DNA from: Trichormus sp. M33_DOE_039
Lineage (GTDB): Bacteria > Cyanobacteriota > Cyanobacteriia > Cyanobacteriales > Nostocaceae
DNA length: 64,000 nucleotides
Assembly: GCA_015296085.1 (NCBI GenBank)
Contig: DVDT01000004.1
Span: 62,001-126,000, forward strand
Reading direction: 5' to 3'
Positions 63,858 through 64,000 of this stretch are shown one piece after another. How positions within the stretch are numbered: the stretch's first letter is position 1; every line of letters begins with the position of its first letter. The notes beneath the pieces were generated by a model. It ran no database searches and had not been told where the DNA came from. It saw only the letters and a program-made list of their open reading frames with translations. A program made the translations under genes and the position numbers.

Positions 63858-64000
63858 CTAATTCAAACCCTGAGCCTGCTTGCTATCTGAGTTGATCGTT
63901 TTACATCCTACAACCCATCTGCACCCTTGATTTTTGGTTTTGAATATTGTGTCTGCACACTTATGAGCTGCATCATCAGCAGTGCGCCATCTGTGACAAA
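63858..64000 (-). CDS. Possible 3' end of a gene, cut by the window edge
   Basis: A minus-strand frame is open from the right edge to a TAG at 63858-63860, giving 46 codons with balanced composition (WRTADDAAHKCADTIFKTKN, then GCRWVVGCKTIN). It is too short to identify, and one other frame is also open for 29 codons, so this is only a candidate. Confidence 0.25.
   Translation of the reverse strand, partial: CHRWRTADDAAHKCADTIFKTKNQGCRWVVGCKTINSDSKQAQGLN

Overview
The window is chromosomal DNA from a filamentous, probably heterocyst-forming cyanobacterium of the Nostoc/Anabaena/Calothrix type. Evidence seen directly: very frequent HIP1 octamers (GCGATCGC), heptanucleotide STRR-type repeats (CCCCAAT/CCCCAGT, CAATAGT) and other dispersed repeats between genes, and cyanobacterial genes such as a CO2-uptake NDH-1 module (ndhF, ndhD, CO2 hydration protein), a CruP-like lycopene-cyclase paralogue, GUN4-domain and DUF3288 proteins, and a four-ACT aspartate kinase. 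No rRNA, tRNA, CRISPR array or transposase was recognised.

Layout. 0-9.3 kb (minus strand): 5' part of an SLH/OprB porin, rubrerythrin, then a set of membrane fusion protein, RND pump, short-chain dehydrogenase and old yellow enzyme that could form an efflux/detoxification group. 9.9-13.1 kb: an AT-rich membrane protein of unknown function, then a ferric-reductase-like membrane protein with an AraC-type regulator. 13.2-19 kb: a MITE-like element, then the ndhF-ndhD-CO2 hydration protein operon and a small membrane protein. 19.2-25.8 kb: a polysaccharide cluster with four glycosyltransferases and a Wzm/Wzt-type ABC exporter. 26-37.9 kb: CruP, an SDR, an NTF2-fold secreted protein, MurG, a frameshifted Rpn-type gene, a TIR-coiled coil-GUN4 fusion, a CrtISO-like oxidoreductase, an MlaF/MlaD lipid-transport pair and a DUF3288 protein. 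38-51.4 kb: ClpC, ComB, a BlaI/M56-peptidase pair, an MlaE permease, aspartate kinase, Uma2 proteins (one truncated), ArgRS and a ChaB-domain stress protein. 51.4-52.6 kb: Dps and a small exported stress-type protein. 53.2-63.3 kb: two small overlapping unknown genes, then nine tightly packed minus-strand genes that form a type IV secretion (conjugation-like) apparatus: VirB2-, B3-, B4-, B5-, B6-, two B8-, B10- and B9-like proteins.

The most unusual items are the T4SS locus, which has no relaxase or coupling protein in view and carries two adjacent VirB8-like genes; the TIR-GUN4 fusion, which joins a probable NADase/signalling domain to a tetrapyrrole-binding domain; two long arrays of contiguous 20- and 21-bp repeats; and two MITE-like elements. 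All functional statements rest on recognising families by eye; no database search was run.
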